Positions 8,107 to 18,954 of a DNA stretch of 62,869 bases are shown here, piece by piece (within the stretch, counting starts at the first letter, position 1; every line of letters starts with the position of its first letter). A program made the position numbers and the translations under genes. Location of the stretch: assembly GCA_017307355.1 (NCBI GenBank), contig JAFKFG010000032.1, forward strand, positions 1 through 62,869, given 5' to 3'. The notes beneath the pieces are model-generated. The model made no database searches, was not told the origin of the DNA, and saw only the letters and a program-made list of their open reading frames with translations. The stretch comes from Alphaproteobacteria bacterium. Its GTDB lineage: Bacteria; Pseudomonadota; Alphaproteobacteria; Micropepsales; Micropepsaceae.

Positions 8107-8769
8107 TTAATGAGAAGAATAATGGATAATTTGACCAGTGTTGCCGATGGCGCTGGAGGTCAGGCTGGTCGAGCCGCCGATGTTCGAGACATTGGCGTGT
8201 ACCGTGGATGTGGTCAGCGAATTGTTGAACTGGCGCGAGACGATCGGCATGTTCGCGGCGTTGGTGTCGGCTTCGAAGCTGTTGCCCAGCGCCATGCCCT
8301 GCACCACCGCATTGCCGCCGATATTGCTGATATTGGCGTTGACCGAGGTGGAGGGGTCCGATGACGCGCATTTCTGATAGGAATTGACGGCGGTCAAAGT
8401 GGGATCGGTCGAGACGCTGGCGCCGTTGCACAGCGCCTGGCTGCCGACCGCCGCGCTGCCCCAGACATTGGAAATGCTGGTATCGACATTGCTGTCGATG
8501 GCCGAGCCCGGGCCCACGATCTGGCTGTTCTGTACCCGCGTGTTGTTCATGGTGACGATGTCGATCATGTTGCCCGCCGCGGCGCTTTGCGCCACCGCGT
8601 CGCCCGCCACGCCATCGATGGTGCCGGTCAGGTTCGAGAATTGCGACTGCAGATTGATCTGGCCGTTGATGATGTTGCTGCCTGCCTGGCTAGTATCGCC
8701 CGCGCAAGCGAACGTCGCCGACAGCGTCGCCATTGCTGTAGCCGCGATAAGGGTTCCGGCGCGGATCAT
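8107..8769 (-). CDS. hfaD: Holdfast anchor protein HfaD-like, exported
   Basis: A 220-residue protein with a signal peptide (MIRAGTLIAATAMATLSATFACA). The mature part is rich in Asn, Ser, Gly and small residues, with a recurring unit N(I/V)SNIGG..AxxxxAxGN seen near residues 120, 165 and 200 (VWGSAAVGSQALCNG, IGGNAVVQGMALGNS, IGGSTSLTSSAIGNT). This suggests a beta-solenoid or curlin-like surface fibre. The third-gene position after HfaA- and HfaB-like genes supports HfaD, which with HfaA attaches the polar holdfast polysaccharide in Caulobacter; it is shorter than the Caulobacter protein. The ATG at 8769 has GGAGAG upstream, so the start lies 80 bp inside the end of hfaB. Confidence 0.65.
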   Translation of the reverse strand: MIRAGTLIAATAMATLSATFACAGDTSQAGSNIINGQINLQSQFSNLTGTIDGVAGDAVAQSAAAGNMIDIVTMNNTRVQNSQIVGPGSAIDSNVDTSISNVWGSAAVGSQALCNGASVSTDPTLTAVNSYQKCASSDPSTSVNANISNIGGNAVVQGMALGNSFEADTNAANMPIVSRQFNNSLTTSTVHANVSNIGGSTSLTSSAIGNTGQIIHYSSH

Positions 8770-9718
8770 TGCTGCTCTCCATGGAATAAGCGGTGGGGGC
8801 GCGATAGGGCGCATTGGCGGCGCGTGCCGGATAAGAGCGGTCGCCCAGTGGATCGGCCGCGGTATTGAGCGGCGAGGCACACATGCTGCCGGGCGGGATG
8901 CGATAGATGCGGGTGATCATTTCCAGTGTCGCCCGCTCGATCACCGAGCGCACCGCCAGCTGAATCGGCTCGAGCGCACTTTCGCCCGCACTGATGTCGA
9001 AGAAATTGGTGCCCAGGAAATCGAACACGCCCGCCGAAATCTGGCGGCCGATGATCTGCTTCTGATAGGAAATCACGTCCGCGACTTCCAAGGTGTTTGT
9101 GTTCACCAGGAGCAGATCCAGGCCCACATTCATCACATAGATGGCGCCGCCCAAAGTGCCGGTGGTGGCGTTGGTGGCGGTGCCGCCGCCGGTGCCGCTG
9201 GCATTCTCGGACCGGATGTTGAAGTTGAGCTCGGTGATGCCGCCCACGACGTAATAGTCGGAGCCGGGGATCGAGCCGGCCATGATCTTGCGGAAATCGC
9301 CGTCATTGGGATTTTTGTCGTCGCCGATCAGCTTGTTGTTGGCGTATTTCAGTTCCAGTTCGGCGACCGACGTGTCGAAACGCTCGACCATATGGACGCC
9401 GGATTTGGAGAAGGCGGTCATCGCCATCAAGGCCGCGCCTGCGGTCACCTTGCGGCCCGAGCCATCGGCTTCGATCTTGCCGGTATAGTCGGCGATCTGG
9501 CCCACCGCGATGCGGACCGGATGCTGGCTGACGATGCCCGACAGGCAGCGCAGCGCGCTGGAATAGGGGGTTTCGTTGGTGATCACGGGCGAGCCGCCGA
9601 TCGGCGCGGTGTAGCGGCCCACCGAATCGGCGGACGGGCTGATGCAGCCTGTCAGCGCCAGCGCGCCCAGGGCCGCGGCCACCGGCTTCAAGAGATGTTT
9701 GCGTCCGCGGGACGTCAT
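8690..9718 (-). CDS. hfaB: Holdfast anchor lipoprotein HfaB (CsgG-like)
   Basis: A 342-residue outer-membrane lipoprotein: signal peptide with lipobox LTGC (Cys25), then a CsgG-type core. CsgG forms the pore that secretes curli subunits; HfaB does the corresponding job for HfaA and HfaD, which anchor the holdfast to the envelope. The RIAVGQIADYTGKIE, FSKSGVHMVERFDTSVAELELKYANN and YYVVGGITELNFN segments match this fold. The C-terminal tail is polar and its last 80 bp overlap the start of hfaD in another frame. It lies 19 bp after hfaA on the same strand, as expected for one operon. Confidence 0.85.
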   Translation of the reverse strand: MTSRGRKHLLKPVAAALGALALTGCISPSADSVGRYTAPIGGSPVITNETPYSSALRCLSGIVSQHPVRIAVGQIADYTGKIEADGSGRKVTAGAALMAMTAFSKSGVHMVERFDTSVAELELKYANNKLIGDDKNPNDGDFRKIMAGSIPGSDYYVVGGITELNFNIRSENASGTGGGTATNATTGTLGGAIYVMNVGLDLLLVNTNTLEVADVISYQKQIIGRQISAGVFDFLGTNFFDISAGESALEPIQLAVRSVIERATLEMITRIYRIPPGSMCASPLNTAADPLGDRSYPARAANAPYRAPTAYSMESSNDPRRNPYRGYSNGDAVGDVRLRGRY

Positions 9719-9737
9719 GGGACTTTATCCAATCTCT

Positions 9738-10133
9738 TCAGCGACTGTTGAGTTGAGCGGTCGCGGTCTGATTGCCGCTGTTGACCTGGGTGGAATCCAC
9801 CACGGTGGTGTTGTGGCTGCCGACCACGACCACATTGAGCGAATTGCCGATGGCGGTGGCTTGGCCCGTCATGGGCTGGCCCGCCATGCCCACTCCGCCG
9901 GCATAGGCCGATTGCGCGCCGGAGTTGGTGCTGTAGCTGGAGCCCACGAACTGGCCGTTCACCACGGTCAGATTGCCGTTGGCGTCGCGCAGCGAAAAAT
10001 TCGACGGCGTGTTCTGGGTGGTGTTGCCGAAGCCGTTATAGCTGGCGGAATTGGTCCAATCGCCGGCCCTGGCGGGCGCGGAACAGCCCAAGGCGGCGAT
10101 GGCCGCGATCAGAAGAGCTTTGGACAAGGTCAT
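9738..10133 (-). CDS. hfaA: Holdfast anchor protein HfaA (curlin-like)
   Basis: A 131-residue protein with a signal peptide (LLIAAIAALGCSAPARA). The mature chain is Gly/Asn/Ser/Thr-rich, with curlin-like stretches AIGNSLNVVVVGSHNTTVV and QVNSGNQTATAQLN. In Caulobacter HfaA forms high-mass, heat-stable polymers that fix the adhesive holdfast to the cell. First gene of the hfaA-hfaB-hfaD operon and divergent from the rhomboid gene, so the promoter should lie in 10134-10409. The ATG at 10133 is chosen because it starts directly before the signal peptide; the longer open frame upstream has no recognisable content. Confidence 0.75.
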   Translation of the reverse strand: MTLSKALLIAAIAALGCSAPARAGDWTNSASYNGFGNTTQNTPSNFSLRDANGNLTVVNGQFVGSSYSTNSGAQSAYAGGVGMAGQPMTGQATAIGNSLNVVVVGSHNTTVVDSTQVNSGNQTATAQLNSR

Positions 10134-10409
10134 GGCGTCGATCCGGTATCCCGGAAGAACCAGAGCAACCGCCATGCCAGCGCTTCCTGCCTGCCGGGAT
10201 TGTTCCTTTCCGCTAGGCGGGCGGGATTCGGTCGCGGATACCGGGCAGAAGCCCTGGAAATCCGGGCATTTGCCCCGCATCGGCACGGGTTCCCAAAGCC
10301 GCCGCCCGGCCGGACTGTCCCAGTTCGGCACAAGTTCCCGCCAGCCGGTTGGAAGAGAGGCGGCGCAAGACCCCAATTGCCTGTTCGAGGCCAATGCTTA
10401 CATTCGCGC

Positions 10410-11135
10410 ATGGCCTTTCTGCAGCCCCAGCCGTCCGATCCTTGGACCCGGCAACCCGTGTTCCGGGCGCCGCCGGTCGTCATCAGCCTGATCGCGATTC
10501 TGGCGGCGGCGCATGGCGCCCGGGCGATGGTGCCGCCCCATCTCTCCACCGAACTGATCAATCAGTTCGCGTTCATTCCCGCCCGCTACAGTCCCGTCTT
10601 CCTGGCCGCGCACAATGCCGATCCCGGCGGCTGGCTGGCCCAGGCGGTGCCCTTTGTCAGCTACATGGCGCTGCATAACGACGTGACGCATCTGATCATC
10701 AACAGCCTGTGGCTGCTCGCGTTCGGGCCCATCGTGGCGCGCCGTTTCGGCGGCTTTCTGTTCCTGCTGTTCTTTTTGGCCTGCGGGATGGCCGGCGCGC
10801 TCACCCATCTGGCGTTCAACTGGGGTTCGGTGGCGCCGGTGATCGGTGCCTCGGGCGCCATTTCCGGCCTGATGGCCGCGGGCCTCAGGCTATTGCCCAC
10901 CCAGGCGCCCTGGGCGCGGGCGGGCGAAGAAGAACTGGCGCCGATCTTTTCGCGGCAGATCCTGGTCTTCACCGCGATCTGGATGGCGATCAATCTGGTG
11001 GCCGGCCTGACGGGACTGGGCATCGGCGGAGAGGCGGGCCAGATCGCCTGGCAGGCGCATCTGGGCGGCTATCTGGCGGGGCTGTTCCTGGCCGGTCCGT
11101 TCGACAAGCTTCGCCCGCGCCTGGGCGCCATCTGA
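10410..11135 (+). CDS. Rhomboid-family intramembrane serine protease
   Basis: A 241-residue polytopic protein with about six membrane helices. The catalytic serine is in GASGAISG (Ser148), the catalytic histidine in QAHLGGYLAG (about His217), and the oxyanion-side Asn/His in HLIINSLWLL. Rhomboids cut single-pass membrane proteins within the bilayer. The long periplasmic loop between helices 1 and 2 (FAFIPARYSP) is usual for alphaproteobacterial members. It is divergent from hfaA, sharing a 276-bp intergenic region. Its stop codon lies in the A-tract of the terminator of the opposing RND operon. Confidence 0.9.
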   Translation: MAFLQPQPSDPWTRQPVFRAPPVVISLIAILAAAHGARAMVPPHLSTELINQFAFIPARYSPVFLAAHNADPGGWLAQAVPFVSYMALHNDVTHLIINSLWLLAFGPIVARRFGGFLFLLFFLACGMAGALTHLAFNWGSVAPVIGASGAISGLMAAGLRLLPTQAPWARAGEEELAPIFSRQILVFTAIWMAINLVAGLTGLGIGGEAGQIAWQAHLGGYLAGLFLAGPFDKLRPRLGAI

Positions 11136-11171
11136 AAAAAAAGAGGCGCCCGAGGGGGGCAATTGCGCCTC
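11135..11171 (-). terminator. Rho-independent terminator for the RND operon
   Basis: On the minus strand GAGGCGC (11165-11171) pairs with GCGCCTC (11143-11149), followed by a run of eight T (11142-11135). It lies about 100 bp after the stop of the RND permease and overlaps the rhomboid stop codon. Confidence 0.75.
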
Positions 11172-11271
11172 GCTTTAGCTCGGCGCGTTCGCCCTTTGAT
11201 TTGGTCGTCGCGCTACGCTGCCGCTAGCGACGAACCAAAGCACCGATGGGCTAATGCCCGTCGGCCAAGCC

Positions 11272-14200
11272 TCACTCAGCGGGTGCCGGTGCGGCGCCGC
11301 CCTTCTTCTTACCGAAGATGGAGAAGCGCGAGCCCAGCCGGTCCAGATAAGTATAGATCACCGGCGTGATGTAGAGCGTCAGCAGCTGCGACAGGAGCAG
11401 GCCGCCCGCCACGCACAGGCCCAGCGGCCGGCGGGATTCGGCGCCCGCGCCCAGGCCCAGCGCGATCGGCAAGGTGCCCATCATCGCGGCCATGGTGGTC
11501 ATCATGATGGGGCGGAAGCGGGTGAGCGCGGCTTCGTAGATCGCCTGTTCCGGCGGCATGTTGGTGGATCGCTGCCGCTCCAGCGCGAAGTCGATCATCA
11601 TGATCGCGTTCTTCTTCACGATGCCGATCAGCATGATCATGCCGACAAAGGCATAGAGCGTGAGCGGCAGCCCGACGATGAAGAGCGTGAGCAGCGCGCC
11701 CACCGCCGCCGAAGGCAGGCCGGAGAGAATGGTCAAGGGGTGGATGAAGCTTTCATAGAGAATGCCCAGGATGATGTAGACCACGATCATCGCGATCACG
11801 AGCAGCATGCCCATATTCTGGGTGGAGCTCTGGAACGCGGCTGCCGTGCCCTGGAAGCTGGCGGTCACCGAGTCCGGCACGCCGGCCGCCACGCTGGCTT
11901 CGCGGATGGCGGTGACGGCGTCCGACAGGGTCTTGCCGGGGGGCAGGTCGAAGGAAATCGTCACCGCGGGCACCTGGCCGGAATGGTTGACGCTGAGCGG
12001 CTGGGTGCCCGTTTCGATGCGGGTGACCGCCGACAGCGGCACCAGCTGGCCGGTGTTGGAGGTGATGTAAAGCCGCTGCAGCGCCGCCGGATTGCTCTGG
12101 AATTTCGGCAACAGCTCCACGATCACCTGATACTGGTTGGACGAGGTGTTGATCTGCGAGATCTGGGTGCCGCTGAAGGCTTCGCCCAGCGCGGTTTCGA
12201 TCTGCTGCGCGGAGACGCCCAGCGCCGCGGCGCGGTCGCGGTTGATCTTGACCTGCACCGCCGGCATCGCGTCATCCAGATCGGAATTGACGTCGACGAA
12301 AGCGGACATGGTGCGCATCCGCGCCATCAGCCGGCCCGAAACCTCTTGAAGCTCTTTCAGGTCCAGCGACTGCATCGTGTACTGATATTGCGAACGCGAG
12401 CCGCGGCCGCCGATGCGGATCGAGGGTGGATTGGTGATGAAGACATTGATGCCGGGGAAGCGGTTCAGCTTGGGCCGAAGCTCGCGGATGATCTGGTCGG
12501 CGGACAGCTTGCGCTCGTGCAGCGGCTTCAACACGATGATGTTGAGAAAACCGCTATTGGCGCCCGCGGTGCCGTTGCCGCCGGGGATCTGGGCGAACAC
12601 GCCTTCGACATTGGGATCGGCGTTGATGACTTTGGAGACTTCCTCCAGATATTTGAACATCTGGTCGGGCGAGGTGCCGTTCTGGGCCTGAATCTGGCCG
12701 GTCAGCCTGCCGGTATCGTCGGAGGGCAGGAAGTCCTGCTGCATCACCGAGAACAGCACGCCCGACATCACCACCGACATCACGAACAGGCCCAGGATCA
12801 CGCGGCGGTGATTGAGGCTCCAGGTCAGGGTGCGGTTATAGGCATTCTGCATCGCGTTGAAGCTGTTCTCGCTCCAGCGATAGAAGGCGTTGTGGACCTG
12901 GCCATGCTCGTCCTTGAGGATGCGGGCGCACAGCATGGGGGTCAGCGTCACCGAGATGATGCCCGAGCACAGGATCGCCAGGATGATGGTGACGGCGAAT
13001 TCGTGCAGCAGCCGGCCGACAATGCCGCCCATGAAGACGATGGGAATGAACACCGCCGCCAGCGAAATCGTCATGGAAAGGATGGTGAAGCCGATTTCGG
13101 ACGATCCCTTCATCGCCGCTTCGTATGGCTTTTCGCCATGCTCGATGTGGCGGACGATATTTTCCAGCATCACGATGGCGTCGTCGACCACGAAGCCCAC
13201 CGAAAGCGTCAGCGCCATCAGCGAAAGATTGTCCAGGCTGAAGCCCATCGCGCTCATGCCCGCGAATGTGGCGATCACCGCGATCGGCAGCGCCAGCGAA
13301 GGAATGATCGTGGCCGAGACGCGGCGCAGGAAGACGAAGATCACACCCACCACCAGGATGCCCGCGATCAGAAGCGTGATCTGCACGTCCTCGATGGAAT
13401 TCCGGATGTTGACGCTCTGGTCGTACATCACTTCCAGATGGACCGCCGGCGGCAGGCCTTCCTGGAACTTCGGCAGGATCGACTTGATGGCGTCGATCAC
13501 GCCCACCGTGTTGGAGCCGGGCTGGCGGCTGATGGCCAGGCCGATGGTGCGGCGGTTCTTGTACCAGCTGCCGCCATAGGGGTTTTCCAGCCCGTCAAGC
13601 GTGGTGGCGACATCCTTGAGCCGGACGGGCGCGCCGTTGCGATAGGCGATGATCTGCTCGGCAAAGTCCGCCGCGTTGTTGAGCTGGCCGTTGGCGTGGA
13701 TGGTCTGGGACTGCACATTGCCGTTGAGCGCGCCGGTGGCCTGATTGACGTTGGCCGAAGCGATGGCGCTCGACAGCGTGTCGATGCCGATCTGGCGGGC
13801 GGCCAGCGCGTCGGGATCGGCCTGGATGCGGACGGCATATTTCGAATTGCCGAACACGCCCACCTGGGCGACGCCGTTGACGGTCGACAGCTGGCGGGCC
13901 AGCAGGGTCTCGGCATATTCGTTCAGCGCCGTGCGGTAGATCGTGTCCGACGACATCGAGATGAACATGATCGGGAAGTCGGCCGGGTTCACCTTGCGGA
14001 AGGTGGGCGGCTGCGGCATCGAACGCGGCAGCTGGCGCTGGGCGGCGGAGATCGCGGCCTGCACGTCCTGGGCGGCGGCGTCGATGTTGCGGTCCAGGGT
14101 GAACTGGATGGTGATGTTGGTGAAACCCTGACGCGAGGTCGAGGTCATCGAGTCGATGCCGGCGATGGTGGAGAATTGATTCTCCAGCGGCGCGGCCACG

Positions 14201-14385
14201 CCCGAAGCCATCGTGTCGGGATCGGCGCCCGGCAGGCTGGCGCTGACCTGGATGGTGGGGAAATCCACGTTGGGCAGGTCGCTGACCGGCAGGCTGGTGT
14301 AGCCGAAGACGCCGAAGATCACCAAAGCCGCCATGAACAGCGTGGTGAAAACCGGACGCTCGATGAAAATGCGCGAAATATTCAT
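11272..14385 (-). CDS. RND multidrug efflux permease (HAE1, MdtB/MuxB-like)
   Basis: A 1037-residue inner-membrane RND pump of full length. It starts MNISRIFIERPVFTTLFMAALV, has the two large periplasmic loops, and the proton-relay aspartate pair in the fourth helix (LSVGFVVDDAIVMLENI). The closest known group is MdtB/MdtC/MuxB, which export bile salts, novobiocin and other amphipaths; only one permease gene is present, so it should work as a homotrimer. It follows its adaptor gene by 34 bp. No outer-membrane TolC-type channel is encoded nearby, so it must borrow one. Confidence 0.93.
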   Translation of the reverse strand: MNISRIFIERPVFTTLFMAALVIFGVFGYTSLPVSDLPNVDFPTIQVSASLPGADPDTMASGVAAPLENQFSTIAGIDSMTSTSRQGFTNITIQFTLDRNIDAAAQDVQAAISAAQRQLPRSMPQPPTFRKVNPADFPIMFISMSSDTIYRTALNEYAETLLARQLSTVNGVAQVGVFGNSKYAVRIQADPDALAARQIGIDTLSSAIASANVNQATGALNGNVQSQTIHANGQLNNAADFAEQIIAYRNGAPVRLKDVATTLDGLENPYGGSWYKNRRTIGLAISRQPGSNTVGVIDAIKSILPKFQEGLPPAVHLEVMYDQSVNIRNSIEDVQITLLIAGILVVGVIFVFLRRVSATIIPSLALPIAVIATFAGMSAMGFSLDNLSLMALTLSVGFVVDDAIVMLENIVRHIEHGEKPYEAAMKGSSEIGFTILSMTISLAAVFIPIVFMGGIVGRLLHEFAVTIILAILCSGIISVTLTPMLCARILKDEHGQVHNAFYRWSENSFNAMQNAYNRTLTWSLNHRRVILGLFVMSVVMSGVLFSVMQQDFLPSDDTGRLTGQIQAQNGTSPDQMFKYLEEVSKVINADPNVEGVFAQIPGGNGTAGANSGFLNIIVLKPLHERKLSADQIIRELRPKLNRFPGINVFITNPPSIRIGGRGSRSQYQYTMQSLDLKELQEVSGRLMARMRTMSAFVDVNSDLDDAMPAVQVKINRDRAAALGVSAQQIETALGEAFSGTQISQINTSSNQYQVIVELLPKFQSNPAALQRLYITSNTGQLVPLSAVTRIETGTQPLSVNHSGQVPAVTISFDLPPGKTLSDAVTAIREASVAAGVPDSVTASFQGTAAAFQSSTQNMGMLLVIAMIVVYIILGILYESFIHPLTILSGLPSAAVGALLTLFIVGLPLTLYAFVGMIMLIGIVKKNAIMMIDFALERQRSTNMPPEQAIYEAALTRFRPIMMTTMAAMMGTLPIALGLGAGAESRRPLGLCVAGGLLLSQLLTLYITPVIYTYLDRLGSRFSIFGKKKGGAAPAPAE

Positions 14386-14419
14386 GGCCAGTCAGCCGCC
14401 TTCAAACTGCAACGTCGTT

Positions 14420-15640
14420 TCACTGCGCCGATTTGGCGCCCTGCTTGCCGCGCGCGGCTTCCTGCATCGGGCCGGCCGCCGGCGCACCCTGTTGCGGCTG
14501 GGCGCGCGCGACATTGACCTTGCCGCCGGGCAGGGCACGCAGCGCGCCGTCGGTGATCACCATTTCGCCCGGCTCGATATCGCTCTGAATGGCGACATCG
14601 GTGCCGTCGTCGAACAGGACCTTGAGATTGTGCTGTTCCACGACGTGTTCGGGGGTCACGACATAGGCATATTGGCTGTCCGGGCCGATATTGACGGCCA
14701 CGCGCGGGATCACGATCGCCTTCGGGATGTTGGCGAGCTCGACGGTGACGTCCACCAGCTGGCCCGGCACCAGGGCGCCGTCCTTGTTGGGGAAGGTGGA
14801 GCGAAGCTCGATGGTGCCGGCGCTGTTGCTGACGGCATTGCTGATGAAGTCCACCGGGGCGCTGAGGTCCTGGCCGCCCATGTCGTGCAGGTTCACCGTC
14901 GCCGTCAGTCCGCCCTGGCGCGCCCGCGTCTGGATGCGGGGCAGGTCCGACTGCGGCAGGTTGAACGAGACCTTGATGGGCTGGATCTGGGTGATGGTGA
15001 CGAGCGGCGCGGTCAGGCCGTTGACCGACACCAGATTGCCGGGCTGCAGCATGATCGGGCCGGTCTTGCCGTCGACGGGCGAGCGGATCTTGGTGAATTC
15101 CAGGTTGAGGCGCGCGGCCTCCGCATTCGCCTTGGCCTGCAGATAGGCGGCCTGGGCGGTTTCGTTCTGCTGCGCCGAAATCGCGTTTTCCAGCGACAGG
15201 CGCTGATTGCGGTCGGCGGTGCTTTTGGCGGAGGCAAGCGTGGCCACCGCATTGTCATAGACGGCCTGGTAGGGACGGGGGTCGATCTCGAACAGAAGAT
15301 CGCCTTCCTTCACCATCTGGCCTTCCTTGAAATAGGCCTTGGTGAGCTGGCCCTGCACCCGGGCGGTCACAGACACCATGGAATTGGCCACCACCGTGCC
15401 GATGGTGTGTTCCACCACCCGCATGTCGCGCTGCACGGCATTGCTGACCCGGACGGGGGCCGGCGGTGGGGCCTTGCGGGGCGCCTGGCCGGTCGAATGG
15501 CTCCAATAATAATATCCGCCCAGAATCAGAACGAGCGCGATGCCGCCAATCAGATAACGGCGCATGGCGTTGCCGCCCTCCCGGGGATCATGCGTGGACG
15601 CCTCGCGGTCGGACGTGGGCGGTGGAACCTGCATGTTCAT
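14420..15640 (-). CDS. RND efflux periplasmic adaptor (MdtA-like)
   Basis: A 406-residue membrane fusion protein with one N-terminal membrane helix (about residues 26-44, YLIGGIALVLILGGYYYW), a barrel-sandwich/lipoyl domain (VTARVQGQLTKAYFKEGQMVKEGDLLFEIDPRPY), a coiled-coil hairpin (about 110-190) and beta-barrel domains. It bridges the RND permease to an outer-membrane channel. ATG 15640 is chosen because GGAAGATCG directly precedes it. The C-terminus has a Gln/Ala/Pro-rich tail. First gene of the two-gene efflux operon; the gene-free 15641-16062 presumably holds its promoter. Confidence 0.9.
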   Translation of the reverse strand: MNMQVPPPTSDREASTHDPREGGNAMRRYLIGGIALVLILGGYYYWSHSTGQAPRKAPPPAPVRVSNAVQRDMRVVEHTIGTVVANSMVSVTARVQGQLTKAYFKEGQMVKEGDLLFEIDPRPYQAVYDNAVATLASAKSTADRNQRLSLENAISAQQNETAQAAYLQAKANAEAARLNLEFTKIRSPVDGKTGPIMLQPGNLVSVNGLTAPLVTITQIQPIKVSFNLPQSDLPRIQTRARQGGLTATVNLHDMGGQDLSAPVDFISNAVSNSAGTIELRSTFPNKDGALVPGQLVDVTVELANIPKAIVIPRVAVNIGPDSQYAYVVTPEHVVEQHNLKVLFDDGTDVAIQSDIEPGEMVITDGALRALPGGKVNVARAQPQQGAPAAGPMQEAARGKQGAKSAQ

Positions 15641-16062
15641 TCGATCTTCCCCAAGCCGGACCACCCAAGCGGTCTGCGGCGTTCCCTGTCATGACTTTGC
15701 GACAACGTGGTACGCAATACCGTTTTCTCCACACCCATTTACACCGCCCGCCCGTCCGTCGGTCCGGCAGTGAAATTTACGCCCGAAATCCCGCCCATCC
15801 CACACCAGCGGTGAGGATTTTTTCAAGCCGCACACGGCTTTAGCGGTATTTTGGCGCTCTAGGCCCCACACTCTATAGGGCAAAACTCTCTCACAAATGT
15901 CTCAAAAAAGGCCGTAGCGCTATCATGTAACCGGCCGAAATGTTCATTAACATATTGAAATCATTGTTATTACTATGTCTCGCGGCGACTTTTGCGGCCC
16001 CGATTGCGGGGGCCACAGGGGGCGTCTATAAGCCCGGCCTTCCCAGCTGAGCGCCCTGACTC
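15641..16062. other. Gene-free divergent promoter region (efflux operon / bipA)
   Basis: 422 bp between two divergent genes. The middle part (about 15880-15975) is AT-rich with short inverted segments (GTTCATTAAC, and GGCCG..CCGGCC at about 15911-15938), consistent with promoters or operators. A hairpin GGCCCC-GATTGC-GGGGGCC lies just before bipA. No local regulator gene for the pump was found. Confidence 0.5.
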
Positions 16063-17886
<1,824 letters not shown>

Positions 17887-17990
17887 GGGCGCGGTCCTTT
17901 TGCACGCAGAGTGCGTCGCGCGTGTTCACATGCTATACGCACGCTCCGCGCGCCGCTCCTTCTCTGCGCACAAAATTCCTCGCGCCCGAC
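17887..17990 (+). repeat. Intergenic palindromic repeat, family 3, copy A
   Basis: About 104 bp directly after the typA stop. It shares the ordered blocks GTCGCGC, TCACATGCT, ACGCACGCTCCG, CGCTCCT and CAAAATTCCTCGCG with 27157-27257, and the last blocks with 40441-40490. The ends (TTTTGCACGCAGAG / CTCTGCGCACAAAA) are inverted repeats, so the whole element can fold into one long hairpin. Confidence 0.65.
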
Positions 17991-18018
17991 AGGTGCGAAA
18001 AGATCTGGTGTTGAGGCC

Positions 18019-18807
18019 ATGATTGTTGAACCCGACCTGATCGCTTTCGCCAACCGCCTGGCCGATACTGCGGGCGCGGTGATCCGTCCCCTGTTCCGCC
18101 AGCGCATCGATGTGGCGCACAAGCAGGGCATGCGCATGTTCGATCCGGTGACCGAAGCCGACAAGGGCGCGGAGCGGGCCATTCGCGCGCTTCTGGCCCG
18201 CGAGCGGCCGGATGACGGAATCCTGGGCGAAGAATATGGCGAGCAGAAAGGCAGTTCCGGCTATCGCTGGGTGCTCGATCCGGTGGACGGCACCCGTGCC
18301 TTCATCACCGGACGGCACGAATGGGGTTCGCTGATCGCGCTGGAGCATGACGGCAAGGCGGTCCTGGGCATTCTGGATCAGCCGGTGCTGGGCGAGCGCT
18401 TTGTCGGCGTCAACGGCGCGGCACATCTGGTTCAGGCCGGCAAGGCTTCGCCGCTTCAGGTGCGCGAATGCGCATCGCTGGCGGATGCGGTGCTCTGCGC
18501 CACCGATCCGGGGGCTTATTTCTCGAAAGAGCAGCTGGCTGCTTTCTCACGCGTGGACAGCGCCACCAAAATGACCCGCTATGGCGGCGACTGTTATCTG
18601 TTCGCGGCCCTGGCGCTGGGCTTTGTCGATATCGTGATCGAAGCCAATTTCCATGCCTGGGATGTGGCGGCGCTGATTCCGCTGGTCGAAGGCGCGGGCG
18701 GAATCATCACCAGCTGGGACGGCGGCTCCGCCCAGCCCGGCAAGACCATCCTGGCCAGCGGCGACCGCCGCATTCACGCCGAAGCGATGAAGCTTCTCGC
18801 AAGCTGA
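18019..18807 (+). CDS. hisN: Histidinol-phosphatase, inositol-monophosphatase type
   Basis: A 262-residue member of the inositol monophosphatase family. Metal-binding motifs are GEEYG, DPVDGTRAFITG and WDVAALIPLVEGAGG. The TGRHEWGSLIALE continuation is typical of HisN, which removes phosphate from L-histidinol phosphate in the histidine pathway of Actinobacteria and Alphaproteobacteria. Other family members act on inositol-1-phosphate or PAP, so substrate assignment is probable rather than proven. The ATG at 18019 gives the standard N-terminus. No other his genes are in the window. Confidence 0.8.
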   Translation: MIVEPDLIAFANRLADTAGAVIRPLFRQRIDVAHKQGMRMFDPVTEADKGAERAIRALLARERPDDGILGEEYGEQKGSSGYRWVLDPVDGTRAFITGRHEWGSLIALEHDGKAVLGILDQPVLGERFVGVNGAAHLVQAGKASPLQVRECASLADAVLCATDPGAYFSKEQLAAFSRVDSATKMTRYGGDCYLFAALALGFVDIVIEANFHAWDVAALIPLVEGAGGIITSWDGGSAQPGKTILASGDRRIHAEAMKLLAS

Positions 18808-18954
18808 ATTTCTGAATTCTCGAAATGCGGCGGAAATGGCGCGCAATTGCGCGCCACTGCCAAATCCTGCCGCAATGATACCCCGCTTGCTTCGGCAACC
18901 GGAGCGCGAGCGCTCACGTTTTCTTACCGTAACATTCAAAGGGCAGGACACCGC

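Noticed and set aside
11254..14517. 1087-codon open frame antisense to the RND permease
   Set aside because: It is a mirror of the real gene caused by high GC and codon bias; composition is Arg/His/Asp/Gly-rich and no family is recognisable.
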